From Takakia lepidozioides (taxonomy: Eukaryota; Streptophyta; Takakiopsida; Takakiales; Takakiaceae), in the NCBI GenBank assembly GCA_030704615.1, contig CM060732.1:60679053-60743052 (forward strand): a stretch of DNA of 64,000 nucleotides, in the 5' to 3' direction. Both the position numbers and the translations under genes were made by a program. The notes beneath the pieces are model-generated. The model had not been told where the DNA came from and made no database searches. It worked only from the letters and a program-made list of their open reading frames with translations. Shown here in pieces: positions 1 through 11,042 of the stretch (positions are counted from its first letter, which is position 1; each line of letters begins with the position of its first letter).

Positions 1-636
1 AAAATGCCGATTGAACCAAGTGGTTCAGTGTTGGGGGCCATGCTTGGTGCCTGCAGAATTCATGGCAATGTTGGGCTAGCAGAACGTGTGGCAGAACACA
101 TTCTCAAGTTGAATCCACAGGATGCTCCAACTTATGTGCTGCTGTCGAACATCTATGCTGCGGCTGGTAGGTGGGACGACACAGCAAAGGTGAGAAAAAT
201 GATGAGGTACAGGGGTGTGAGGAAAGTGCCAGGATGCAGCTACATTGAAGTGAACAACAAAGTGCATACCTTTGTTGTGGAGGACAAAACGCATCCACAA
301 ATTGAGGACATCCATGCTGAGTTGAAGAGATTGTCAGGGGTGATGAAGGAGGCTGGCTATGTGCCGGACACATGTTTTGTATTGCATGATGTGGAGAAGG
401 AGCAGAAGGAATTTTCCCTTTACCACCACAGTGAGAAACTTGCCATTGGTTTTGGGCTCATCAGCACACTCCCTGGAACACCTCTCCGTATCATCAAGAA
501 CCTGCGAGTATGTGGTGACTGCCACACAGCCACCAAGTTCATATCGAAGATTGTTGGGCGAGCAATCATTGTACGAGATGCCAACCGTTTTCACCACTTT
601 GACGATGGGGTTTGTTCTTGTGGGGATTATTGGTGA
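1..636 (+). CDS. PPR-DYW protein, C-terminal part (5' end outside window)
   Basis: Open from the window edge to TGA at 634-636, so only the last ~211 codons are seen. It begins in the E motif ([20 protein letters not shown]) and continues through the PG box (VPGCSYIEV) into a complete DYW domain. The domain has the HSE of the deaminase-like fold ([11 protein letters not shown]), the zinc pair CGDC-H and the terminal CSCGDYW. Proteins of this family bind organelle RNA and the DYW domain performs C-to-U editing in plastids or mitochondria. All expected metal ligands are present, so the domain is probably active. The PPR repeats and the targeting peptide lie upstream of the window. The family call is very secure; the edited site cannot be told from the sequence. 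Confidence 0.95.
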   Translation, partial: KMPIEPSGSVLGAMLGACRIHGNVGLAERVAEHILKLNPQDAPTYVLLSNIYAAAGRWDDTAKVRKMMRYRGVRKVPGCSYIEVNNKVHTFVVEDKTHPQIEDIHAELKRLSGVMKEAGYVPDTCFVLHDVEKEQKEFSLYHHSEKLAIGFGLISTLPGTPLRIIKNLRVCGDCHTATKFISKIVGRAIIVRDANRFHHFDDGVCSCGDYW

Positions 637-637
637 A

Positions 638-877
638 ATGACGATGAAGGAGGCTGGCTATGTGCCGGACCCATGTTTTGTATTGCATGATGTGGAGAAG
701 GGGCAGAAGGAATTTCCCCTTTACCACCACAGTGAGAAACTTGCCATTGGTTTTGGGCTCCCTGGAGCACCTCTCATCAAGAACCTGCGAGTGTGTGGTG
801 ACTGCCACACAGCCCCCAAGTTCATATTGAAGATTATTGGGCAAGCAATCATTGTATTGGGGGTGGAGGTACGATAG
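638..877 (+). pseudogene. Partial tandem copy of the DYW domain
   Basis: Starting two bases after the stop of the preceding gene, about 215 bp (643-857) repeat the parental stretch 342-574, from KEAGYVPD to the end of the VGRAIIV motif. The copy is open in a different frame from the parent (ATG at 638). It has two deletions, of 12 and 6 bp, both multiples of three, that remove IST/L and RI from the parental protein. It lacks the terminal zinc ligands and the DYW triplet, so it cannot make a working domain. It most likely lies in the 3' UTR of the functional gene as an unequal-crossover or replication-slippage product. Confidence 0.85.
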
Positions 878-3800
878 GGTCGAGGATATGGATACGAGGG
901 AATGGGAGCTGGAGAGGTTGCAAAGATGGTGCAAAAGATGGAGCTTGGAACTTGGTCAGAAGAAAAATCAGCGCGAGGGGTAAAAATTGAGGTGGTTTTT
1001 GGAATTCCGCTGAACTTGACGAGGCATTGCTATAGAGAGTCTTTATACTCGCTGGGATCGGGAAGCAGGGCACGAGCGGAGATGTCTCTCCGCTCGGGCC
1101 ATCTCGGACGCTGCCCTGAGGTATGTTGGACGAAAGAACGCTCTTGAAGATCCATGAGGCTTGCAAAGATTACTTGGCAAATGAAGATGCATCATGATTG
1201 TTTCCTTGAATTTCGGACGTGTCCATGCACGTAGTTGGGTTTATTTAGAAGAATGGAGAGTGCAGGCGAGCGAGGCCAGAAAGCTGATTGCAACTACTAC
1301 ATGGGACTGTCTCCTGGACGATAAGCCAAAATCCTTACGGGGAACACAACTTTATTGACAATGTTCCAGCCTTATTGTAGGTCTAACTATCACACCTAAT
1401 CTGTTCTTTTTGTTGTGCAGCAGATCGTATTCCATTTGGAGAATCAAAATAACAGTCCAGATCAAAATCGTTCGACAATCGTCTCATGAAGCAGCCGGAG
1501 TACCACTGCGGAATGATGGAGCAATCACTTGGTGTGTGAATTGTTCTACATATGGTAAGGATAATGACGTTGATCGGGGTACAAATGAACCAGGCAGACT
1601 TTATGCTGGCAATCATCAGCTGTTTCATTTCAGATTGGTTTTGACTGAAGAGAAGTTCCATGCATTTTTATCTGTTTGATTTACTGCATTTGGAGTCATT
1701 GTGCGTTGTGATTTCCAAATCCTTGAAAGTTTAGAATTATTCATTGCTGTTATACCAAACCCATAGTCAAATGCGAGGAGGTGGGAGCAGCTATTGGCAG
1801 GTAAAGCTTTTCAGTAGGGGTGGGGTATTTCGGTCTGTGAATTATGGGTTGTCATTACAAGGTACTTTCTTTCCTAGGCATTCCATGTGGGTTTGAGATT
1901 GCATTCAACAAACAAACATTTAGCGGCAGCCAGGGTGAGACTTTTGTAGATATTGTGCCGAAGGTTGACAACAATAAAGGGATTGGTAGATGTGCAAGTG
2001 GAACGGGAAAAGAATGTACTCCTGAGACACTGTTTGCCGTAGCCTTGTGGCCATAGACCCCGCGCCAAGTTTGGGCAGAACAAGAGGAAGAGACACCACC
2101 TTTGTGAGGGGCTCACTCCGGGAAAAGAGTAGAGAATGCTAAAGGAGAGATTTCCATGGATCAAAGAGCCCAAGAAAGAACCAAGATTAAGAAATCCAGA
2201 TCAACTAAATCCCCGTGCCCACAATCTGGCAAACCAGTAGGCTTGTTCTATATCTTTGAGCCACAATCTGTGGAGGTAACAGATCGAACGATAGGATATC
2301 AACTATACATTGGTCCTGTTTGCATTTCATGAAGAGTTGTAGAGTACACTTGACAAAATTGCTTGATGTTTATGTAGCACTATCTCCTCTGAGAATGAGA
2401 ATAAATGTGCTGAACGTCTGTAATATAGAAATTTAGAAGCTTCTTTCAGTGTGTGTAGGATGCTTCATGTTTGGAAGTTGGGACTGAATGCTGCTAACAC
2501 AAGTGGGAGTCTGCCCTTCCTCTGAGGCAACAGAATTTGTAAAGAGGATCTTTGACTAGACTGTCCTTGGGTTAGATATTGGACATCCTCTTCCGTATGG
2601 GGTTTGAGAGAAGAGGTCGAGAAAAAGTGAGCTTTCCATACTGAGAAGAGATCTCAGAATCTAGTTTGGAGATTTTTGTCAGGAGGAGCAGTGATTACAA
2701 TAGTGTGGCACCAGTGGAGGGCAGGTGTGCCTTCTCCATCATTTGTTGCCTTCCAGACATGCCATCCAGGCATATTGGGGTGGCCTCACCAGCCTCCCTG
2801 AGGCCATACTAGTGTTTGGATGCCTGACCCTGGGCTGAAAGGTTCAACAAGTTGTCTGTACACTGTGTATGTCCCTGTGTAGTTTCCTAATCACATTGCA
2901 TTGAGATTTGTTTCAGACAGTTTGTTGCGGATTGCGGGGCAGTGGAAACCATCAGAGGGGAGACGAGGTTTATGGACAGGGTCATGACTGAGGAGGGACC
3001 TTGGAGGTGCAGAAAAATGAGTGGCCTCAACTGAGTGACATTCAGCAAAGAATTTGCGAACACAATGCACCTCCTTGGCCATGTGGGCTGTGACATGGAG
3101 ATCAATTACTTGCATACTGAATTTAAGTGTTGGTGAAATCCAGCCTTGCTATTGCCAAAGACTTATCCTAAAACCTGATGCTCCGTGCTGGTGAGCTATA
3201 TCTTTCCTACCAAGAGGAGTAAAGAAATTCATAGAGATGGGCTCCAAGAGACGTTGCCTGGACTGAATTGGGGATACGGGCTATGATAAAGGATGTAGTT
3301 TGATTTTGCACAGCACAAGAATTTTTACCTGTCTTCTCAGTTTGTGGTGCTCAAATCGCCTAAAATCCCTGCAATTGTTCATTTCCCTGAAGAAGGAGCT
3401 CTTTGATGGAGATCGATAACGTTCAGTGGTCGCAGGACCAACAGGACAGGGTAGGGATTATGGTGTGTTGGCTAATAGTGTGGATCTAGTTGTAATGGCA
3501 CAGGTGGGAGAAGTTATTCTAAATGAACTTCCATCAGCTCTAAGAAGTCACAAGAGTACCTATGGAGCACTATGGATTGATAGCTACAATAAACCTGAGT
3601 GGGAAGATGGTCAATTGAAGAAGCTGGAAACAGCTAGGCAACAGTCTGTGGTGAGCCCTGGTGGAAGCGAATCATCATGGTGCTTCCAGTACATCAGTCT
3701 CAACTTTTTTGAGATGCTGACGATGCATAGTAGTGACCTTTGTGTATTCTTTGATGCAGTGAACCAACACCCTGTGAATATGTAGCAAGGAGCCTGTCCT

Positions 3801-3886
3801 CATAAAGATCTTTCTTTGGACTATGTAGGAGCTGTGAAGTATGGAGGACATTTGTGTCGAGTTTTTTTAACTATGAGTTCTTAGTC
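878..3886. other. Stretch without a recognisable gene
   Basis: No conserved protein was recognised here on either strand. The longest open stretches (for example 3426-3785, 119 codons, plus strand) match no family I know and have no clear gene context. One dispersed repeat (2011-2116) is listed separately. The first few hundred bases probably include the 3' UTR of the PPR-DYW gene. Confidence 0.4.
2011..2116 (+). repeat. Dispersed repeat, copy 1
   Basis: About 106 bp here, running from AGAATGTACTC to GGGGCTCAC, are roughly 85% identical to 37499-37604 in the same orientation. The strongest shared part begins AGCCTTGTGGCCATAGACCC. The second copy lies inside a CTR9 intron. The family is not recognised, and no terminal repeats or target duplications could be seen. 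Confidence 0.7.
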
Positions 3887-3940
3887 ATGCTTACTGGCAG
3901 GTTGCATTGGGCACAGCTGTCCGAATCAGGGGTCTCCACC

Positions 3941-5925
3941 ATGACCAAAGAGGACCGAGAGAGAGTCAACAAGAACGGTCCTTCCACTCATGGGGATGTG
4001 AGGACACTATGCAAGGCAGGACAATTGAAAGAGGCTCTGCACATTTTTGAATGAAGGAGGCATTTTGCTAGACTACAAAAGTTATGTCTGTCTCTTGCAG
4101 GAATGCATCAAGATGAAAGGCTTGGCAGAGGGAAAGCAACTGCACGCCTACATAATTAGAAGTGGATTCAAGCCGAACATCCTTTTGCTCCATAACATTG
4201 TCAACAATATTTATGTCAAGGGCGGTAGTGTGGTGGATGCATGCCTGGTGTTTCACAAGATGCCTGAATGAGATGTGTTCATGTGGAATATATTGTGACA
4301 GGATATGCCAAGCATGGGTCTAATAAGGAGGCCTTTGAGATCTATAAGCAAATGAGAGCGGAAGGTGTGACGCCAAACACTATCACATTCATTTGCATTC
4401 TTAAGTTGTGCATCCTGGGAGGCCTACAAAGGCAAAGAGGTCCATGATGAGATCATCAAAGCTGGCATAGACCAGATGTGATTCTCCAGACTGCCCTTTC
4501 TACCATGCATGCCACATGTGGGCACATGGAAGATGCGGTGAGGTGTTGGACAATATGCCTCAAAAAGGTGCGGTCTCATGGAGTGCGATGATTGCAGGAT
4601 ATGCTCAGCATGGGCCCGGTATGGAGGCTTCAAACTTCTATCTGCAAATGATACGACAAGGGGTGATGCCCAGCAAGGTCACTCTCATTTGCTTTGAGTG
4701 CATGTGCCAGCCTGACAGCCCTAGAGCAGGGCAAACAGGTCCATGTTGAGATTATCAAAGCTGCAATTGCGCCAGATGTGAATTTGGAGAATACCCTTCC
4801 CTACTTGTATGGCAAATGCGGGAGCATGAAAGATGCACATCAAGTGTTTGCCACCATGTTTGCACGAAATGCTGTCTCATGGAACGTGATGATGGCAGGA
4901 TATTCGAGACATGGGTGTGGAAGGGATACTTTAGAAATGTATGAGGAAATGAGACAGGAAGGGGTGATGCCTGACAAGGTCACTTCACTTGTACTCTGCA
5001 TGCATGTGCAAGCCTAGAAACCCTGGAAAAAGGCAAAGGGATGCATGCTGATCTGGAATTGCTTCTTCTATGAAGTTGGAGAATAGCCTTGTTGACATGT
5101 ATGCCAAATGTGGGAGCATGAAGGATGCGCATCTAGTGTTTGACAACATAGGAATGTGGTCTCATGGAAGTGTTGATCGGAGGATATTCTCAGCGTGTTG
5201 ATATGGCGGCTTTGGAGAGCTATGAGAAAATGAGCGAGGAAGGGGTGACACCTGACAACTTCACTTTCGTTTGCAATCTTAATGCTTGTGCCAGTTTTGC
5301 GGCCCTGGAAAAGGGCAAAGAGGTACATGCTGACATCACCAAAGCTGGAATTGCATCATATAAATTTGGAGAATAGGCTTGTCAACATGCATGCCAAATG
5401 TGGGATTATGGAGGATGCACATAAGTGTTTCATAAAATGGCTGAACAAAATGTGATCTCATGGAATGTGATGATCAGAGGATAATCTCAGCGTGGCCGTG
5501 GCAGTGAGGCTTTTGAGACCTAGGAGGAAATGATGCAGGCAGTGGTGACATCTGACCGGTCCACATTTATTTGAGCATGACTTCATTTGCAACATGCCAA
5601 TTGAACCAGACAATTTGGTGTGGAGTGCCCTCCTTGGTGCCTGCAAATTTTATGATGGTATGGAGCTATCAGAATGTGTGGCATCTCAAATTGGATCCTG
5701 ACCCTTTCTAGCCATTATTTTTTTCATCTTTACTTTACCATCCACTGTCCAGTCGAAGCATATCATTCGATAGCAGCACTGCTGCAGCATCCACAAATTG
5801 AAGAAATCCACGCTCAGCTGGAGATGACGGAGGCTGGGTAGGTGCCTGACACAGTTTGTATGGCATGATGGAGAGGAGCAACAAGAATCCATGGCACTGA
5901 GAAGCTGGGCATGGCGGTTTAAGGT
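3941..5925 (+). pseudogene. PPR-DYW pseudogene (full length, decayed)
   Basis: Reading across frames gives a PPR protein from an N-terminus (MTKEDRERVNKNGPSTHGDV, 3941) through several P, L and S repeats (AGYAQHG, ACASLTALEQGKQVH, YGKCGSMKDAHQVF) to the E motif (CNMPIEPDNLVWSALLGAC, about 5588) and a ruined DYW domain ending near 5925. Breaks include a frameshift near 4050, a stop where MPERDVF would be expected (CGA to TGA at 4268-4270), and further frameshifts and stops near 4430, 4740, 5020, 5375 and 5500. The DYW domain has lost its zinc ligands. The CGA-to-TGA change is typical of methylated CpG decay. From about 5385 onward this pseudogene is part of the segment found again inverted at 29-33 kb. 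Confidence 0.85.
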
Positions 5926-6775
5926 AGTTACACCCAAATGTGAGCGTTTAAGCAGATATGCCCATACAATTGGTGCAATAAGGGGAAAAATTATATGACT
6001 CGATGAGCAATTGAACAAACAGCTTGTGGTTTGAATTGCATGAATTTTGGACGAAGTGGCTAACTGATATATATTATCAAAGTGGCAGGGCACAAAAATG
6101 CTATGCCTGAGCTATAGAGGGTACCATAACTCACTGAAATATTATCTAATATGAAGCCTACATGTGACCTGATATTCACGAGATGTGCACTTGAAATGGC
6201 CCCCACACATCAACTAGTACACCCAATAACTCATTCAACAGCTCGGCCCACGAGAGCAAAAGGTGTCTTATAAAAGGCCTCCATTTGGCAAATATGCTGG
6301 TCACAGTATTCAGTACGTCTTTGTTCATCTAACAAAGCACCATGGGGCCCACAATGCCCATGAAGGAACCTAAATCAGCCCGTTGGCAGGAAGGTCGCAG
6401 GCAGAACCACTTTACACCCAAAAAATAGGGGTCCATTTTGAGACCTGCTCATATTTGGGTGTTTCTACCTCATGTGCTTGTTCATGAGCATCTCCCCTCC
6501 CCCTGACGCCTCTATGTGCTTCCAGAACTTAGCTTCTAGGAATGTTTTGTTTTTCAGGAGCTCATAAAAACAAACGACGTCATTCATCCACAAACAGATT
6601 ATTAAATCCTCAATCTATGATTCATCCAATGTGTTGTAAAACGAAGTAAAGTTTGTTTAACGGCCAGTGAAAATACAAGGTTGGATGAAAGTAGAAGACC
6701 AGAAGGAAACTGGAAAAGGAAAAATTTCTCTAGGAAAATTAGGAAAAAGATAAAGGTTGGGTAGAAGAAAGGAAT

Positions 6776-6800
6776 GTAAAGTAAAGTAAAGTAAAGTTTA
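6776..6800 (+). repeat. (GTAAA)n microsatellite
   Basis: Four to five tandem GTAAA units, just upstream of the TATA-like stretch before the GIL1-like pseudogene. The inverted copy at 32.1-32.3 kb does not carry the expansion. Confidence 0.8.
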
Positions 6801-6848
6801 TCTACTTTGCATCACACGCCACTCTGCCACTCTGCATAATATATATCG

Positions 6849-7036
6849 AGTCTCGTGATCTGAAGTTTTGCTCAGATCTAGGTTTGGTGAGAGATTCAGA
6901 AGGAGAGAAGTCTCGTAGTAGAGTTTGCACCCGATTCGCATTGAGTCTAGTGATCTGAAGTTTTGCTCAGCTAGGTTTTCTGAGAGATTCAGAAGGAGAG
7001 AAATCCTCGTAATAGAGTTTGCACACGATTGGCGCT
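6849..7036 (+). repeat. Doubled 94-bp leader of the GIL1-like gene
   Basis: Two adjacent ~94-bp units (6849-6942 and 6943-7036) share the core GTGATCTGAAGTTTTGCTCA and GAGAGATTCAGAAGGAGAGA. They lie between a TATA-like TATATAT (about 6840) and the GIL1-like start codon at 7049. The same doubling is present in the inverted copy (31.9-32.1 kb), so it predates the segmental duplication. Confidence 0.85.
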
Positions 7037-7048
7037 GAGATCATCGTC

Positions 7049-7803
7049 ATGGAGGCTTCACTTAGAAAAGGTTGGACAATCAACCGGACATGGAGGACCC
7101 GACAGCAGGATTGGAAATCTTACGATCGCAATATTGGGGGACCAAAGAGAGATTACTCAGGGCTTGGGCAGGGTGAGCAGTGGGCAGCTGGGTTTCAAGG
7201 TGCTATAGTACCTATTGAGGTCCTGTTTCTTGTGGATACTATGCGAGGTTCTGTGGTGAACTTCTCCCAACTCTTGGTGGAAGAGGCTCAAAAGAGTTCC
7301 GTGGATGGAGAAACAAGGAATTTGGGCGATATTTTGCACAGTATTATGCCCCTGGCATCGTTTGCATGGCCCCAAAACCTCGTGTATGGAGTGAGAGCAT
7401 ACGTCAACAACGTCCTCTTTCAAGACTTTGACAAAGTTCGCAACTCGACACATAACTTGGAGATGCCCCTCTTAACATTTTGGACAACTAAAATTAGCAA
7501 GTCATTGGCCCAAGCACCTCATAGCTGCTCTCTTGGACGCTGCCAAGCAGGTGTGGCTTATTTCTAGGATCATATTCAGATCTATGGGTCATGCTCCAAC
7601 CCTTTTCCGCGTCCAAAGGTTGGTTCCATTCAATCAAGACACTATGGATGCTAAGCCTTACGAACTTACTTAGAAGATGAAGTCGCTTCCACAGGAGACA
7701 AGATGTCCGTGAACAAAGTGGGAGTCATGATTGCTCCGGGGTTTGAGGTGATTCGCAGCCAAATCTATCTGGAGCCCAAATTCCCCATAGCCTTTGGGGA
7801 CAT
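7049..7803 (+). pseudogene. GIL1/DUF641-like pseudogene (left arm)
   Basis: From ATG 7049 the protein matches the intact copy at 31032-31889 (minus) almost residue for residue to LLTFWT. A deletion of roughly 90 bp near 7490 then shifts the frame and it stops at 7567. The remaining C-terminal code (7568-7803, including the APGFE and RSQIYLEPKFPIAFG stretches) is still recognisable out of frame, with further small indels near 7670 and 7750. It is therefore a broken sister of the minus-strand gene. Confidence 0.75.
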
Positions 7804-8021
7804 CTAGTAATTTTAATCTGTTTGTAGCTAATATAGGCAGCGTGGAAAGAAGTAGAAAGGATCGATCCAAGCTAGGCTTAGCTCTCTAGGCTCTTTCAGG
7901 AATCCTTTAGAACGTTGGTATATTTATAAATCTGTTGTGCTAGCTGGATTGAATCCTGGATGCCGCCGCAGATAATAACTTGTCCAACTTCGAAATGTTG
8001 ATAGAAATAAATTTACATCCA

Positions 8022-8095
8022 CCATTCGGTAGCTCAGTTGACTTGTGACTCCAGGCTCCTCAGATCCTGCTACCTTGTTGTATGTGTTGTTTTAT
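8022..8095 (+). repeat. tRNA-like segment, possible SINE head
   Basis: GGTAGCTCAGTTG at 8028-8040 looks like a tRNA A box. About 15 bases further, GGCTCCTCAGATCCTGCTACC resembles a damaged B box plus acceptor end. The inverted copy (about 30770-30822) has the same arrangement. The B box is imperfect and no 3' tail or target duplication was found, so a SINE is only possible. Confidence 0.35.
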
Positions 8096-9285
8096 CTTCT
8101 CCCGGCCTTGTCTGGCTAGTGTCCCATGAGCCTTGTGCTCGTCCCTCATATGTTACTTGAAAGAGGTTAGCGTAGTTTTCCCTCCCACTATAATTAAGGG
8201 GCTCGACTTATAAGCGGCCGGTTGCTCTCGGGTGTTTCTAACAATACAAATAGAATTACAGTTTTGGACAGAATTTGCAATATGGACAGAGTTATTTTGA
8301 GGACAGAATCCATGCGAGACGCTACCCAAGCACGATCCTTGATTTCTTCTTTCTCTTGACGAGGATTTGGTGTGAGTATTTGCATCCACAACCCTCCGAC
8401 ACATGTACTACTGACACAATCTTGCCTTTAGATCAGCATTAGGAGGTGGTCTTTACCTGGGCAGAGAGCTTTCTTGCATTTGAAAAGCCTGTCCAGGGTC
8501 CCATGGGCCATAAGTAAGTTATGGGGGCTCAAGTAATGCAAGTACAGCCTTCTGCCCAGGGCAAAGATGTGAATCTGTCCACCTGCCAGGGGAGTAGTGA
8601 AAAACAAACAGCAGGTCTTTACTATATGGAAAAGTCTTGCCCAGTTATTAAGGACTTATTCATAGCATATAACCTACCCCATGAAAGCTAAGGCAAGCCT
8701 GGGGAGTAGTAAGAAAAACTAACATTTTTCTTCCAAAAAAACGTTAAAGAATCTTTATCTTTATCTTTCCAAAAAAACCATTTATGGATTATAAACAGCT
8801 TTTACCAGAGATTTTACCAGACTTCATGAAATCACGCACTTCCAAGTGTGTCGGGATGCCGAGATGCCCCCGAGACATCTTATCAATTTTATCGGGGGTA
8901 AAAACGGAATGCTTACAAAGTTTCAGTTGTTTGATCTACTTCAGGATGCTACATCTATTTGATTTTCTTTTCTGTCTATATATTTCCCTTTGCTTATGGG
9001 GTGTTACTTCTTCACTTAGCATTTAGGGTGCGGATGATTTTTTTTTTTCCAGTACAGAGTTGCTAGTTGAGGAGGCTGGCTCTACTTTGCAGCTCCATGT
9101 CGTGTAGTGTAGTATTCAGAAACTTCAACCACTTGTGTACATCAACTCTACATTCTCAATTGATGAGACAAACTTTGTGAGCTAATTGTAATAGCTTATC
9201 TTGATGTTTTTGATTTGATCAATACTGTAAATTTTCTTAAAATTAAAATTCCTAGCAACAGATTGGATGGGGTGGAAAAAATAAT

Positions 9286-9989
9286 CAGTGTTGTAGTGGT
9301 ATGTGCCAGTAGGCCGGGGTATGTGCACTGGTATGAGTAAGGGTATTGTAGAACATACCAGTTGGGTATGTCTTGGGGCATATACCCCGGCTATACCATG
9401 GACCCGGGTTTTGAACACTGGACCTACCCCCTACTTACCATACCAGTCTAAGTATGAACTACTTTCATACTCCGCTTGAGACCCGTATTGAGGATTGATG
9501 AACCCAAGCTAGCATGGGTATGTGTAATGATACAATAGGGGTAGAAGGTATGGCGTACAATGATCAGCATACAAGGTACAATATGCAGGATTTCTTCAGT
9601 TTTTGTCATGGCGTCATCGAGCTTTTCTCCCATTTGTTACAATCCAGCCTTACAATACAAAGACCTTCACTAATTTATGAGCAATACAAATTAGTTTGCA
9701 TGGGCATGTGTGATTCCATTTTTTTTTAACTTTTGTATGTTGGCCTCAATCTGGTTTTAATTTCAGCTTTGAATACAGTATGATGACTGTTAGGGTATAC
9801 CATACCATTGCACATGCTCCCCCCATATGTCATTTGAGTTTTTTCCATACCCATGCCTGACCAGGGTATCTCAAAATTGGAAATACCCATACCCATCCTA
9901 TAACCTACCCTGGCCAGTCCTAATCTACCCCGGGCCCTACGAGTTGGACCTACCGTTACCAGTCTGGTATGTCTACCAGTACAACACTG
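9286..9989. mobile_element. Non-autonomous hAT-type element, 704 bp
   Basis: The left end CAGTGTTGTAGTGGTA (9286-9301) and the right end TACCAGTACAACACTG (9974-9989) form a 16-bp terminal inverted repeat with one mismatch. The flanking octamers AAAATAAT (9278-9285) and AAAATAAC (9990-9997) are an 8-bp target duplication with one mismatch. CAG-start ends and 8-bp duplications are the hAT signature. The inside is rich in TACC/GGTA words near both ends and carries no transposase. An internal TTTTGAACACTG at 9409-9420 looks like a second hAT end and may be a nested relic. Confidence 0.85.
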
Positions 9990-9997
9990 AAAATAAC

Positions 9998-11042
9998 CAC
10001 CACGAGGCCGTGGAGGCTTTTACTGTAGTTCAAGGTTGAAAAAATATGCATACCCTAGTTGATATTGTATTGATATTGATAAATTTTTTGCCTTTCTATT
10101 GATACAATGTATACATCCCCAAAAAATACACTACTCATATTAGTATTATACCTGCAAAATTCCGGGATACCAATACCTATATTCACCATACCAGGTTTGG
10201 ATATTTGTGAGCTCTTGAGAACCAGAACCGGCTGGTATATCAAAAATTTATACCCGCTGTGTTGCCTTGGGACTGGGTCTCTGTCCCCTGTGTGCCTCCA
10301 TGGCTCAGAAAGGTGGTTAACATTCCCTCTCAAAGCTCAGCGCCTCAGTGTGGCTTGGTTCCTTCAGAGAAAATTGTTTTTTTCTCTAATGGGTTTGCTG
10401 CGCATAAACAACAAACCATTACTGACGGCCTTATCCATAGACAGTGCAGGGAGCTGACCCTGCCCGAGTCAGTGCAGTGTCAGTGCAGCCTTCGTGTTTC
10501 CGTGTGAGTAAAGATCAGATGTGATTCACAATGCACATTCCTCACGCTGCAGTGCAATTACTGTTTCAATTTGGTCTACAGCCCAAGTGTAAGGATTTGT
10601 GCCTTCGCCATCATACAAAGCAGAGCGGGCAGAGCGCTTACATATTGCCTACGCTAATAAGGTGATACCACAAGAAGATCGTGAAATTATGGAGGTATTT
10701 GTGTTCGTTGCTGAATTCATCATGAGATAAGTAGTAGTTGAAAAGGGATTCTGAGTCAGTGTTGAAACTTGAAGAAGGGGACGAGTCCCTGGGTTGGCTG
10801 TTCATGGGCTCTTAGATTCCCTTGAACGGGACCCACAGTATTTGATAAGACGAAGGAACTCAAAGGATAGCCAGCTTCCAACTTCCAACCCACGTTGCCT
10901 GTCTATGAGAATACATAAAAAGCGAAAGACTGGGTAGTCAGATTTCAAACTTTTTCTAATATATATGCATACAATGAACAAATAGACAAACGGTTTCATA
11001 GTTTCTAGCCACCCCTGGAAGGGTGGCGCAGCTGAAGTATAA
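9998..11042. other. Stretch without a recognisable gene
   Basis: No gene was recognised. The part next to 11043 is probably the 3' UTR and terminator region of the minus-strand ABCG gene. The stretch 10040-10260 is AT-rich and contains more TATACC-type words resembling the neighbouring hAT element. Confidence 0.4.

Larger units (their letters stand above)
5385..8805 (+). repeat. Inverted segmental duplication, left arm
   Basis: The sequence from the last PPR repeats through the GIL1-like region to the motif TTTATGGATTATAAACAGC near 8805 reappears in reverse complement at about 29139-33147. Matching landmarks in the same order are the PPR E motif, a unique CTTCCAGAACTTAGCTTCTA block, a doubled 5' leader, the GIL1-like coding region, a tRNA-like segment and the start of a LINE. 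This arm has lost the LINE interior (junction at 8330/8331), about 90 bp of the GIL1-like coding region, and part of the PPR sequence near 5570. Confidence 0.9.

Noticed and set aside
104-597. Minus-strand frames of 79-89 codons across the PPR-DYW gene
   Set aside because: They are antisense shadows of a well-supported coding region and show no family similarity.
3426-3785. 119-codon plus-strand frame (contains ALWIDSYNKPEWEDGQLKKL)
   Set aside because: Looks somewhat protein-like, but I recognise no family and see no splice or promoter context; not called as a gene.
9286-9420. A separate 135-bp mini-element with CAGTGTT...AACACTG ends
   Set aside because: The flanking octamers (AAAATAAT and GACCTACC) do not match, whereas the 704-bp reading gives matching flanks.
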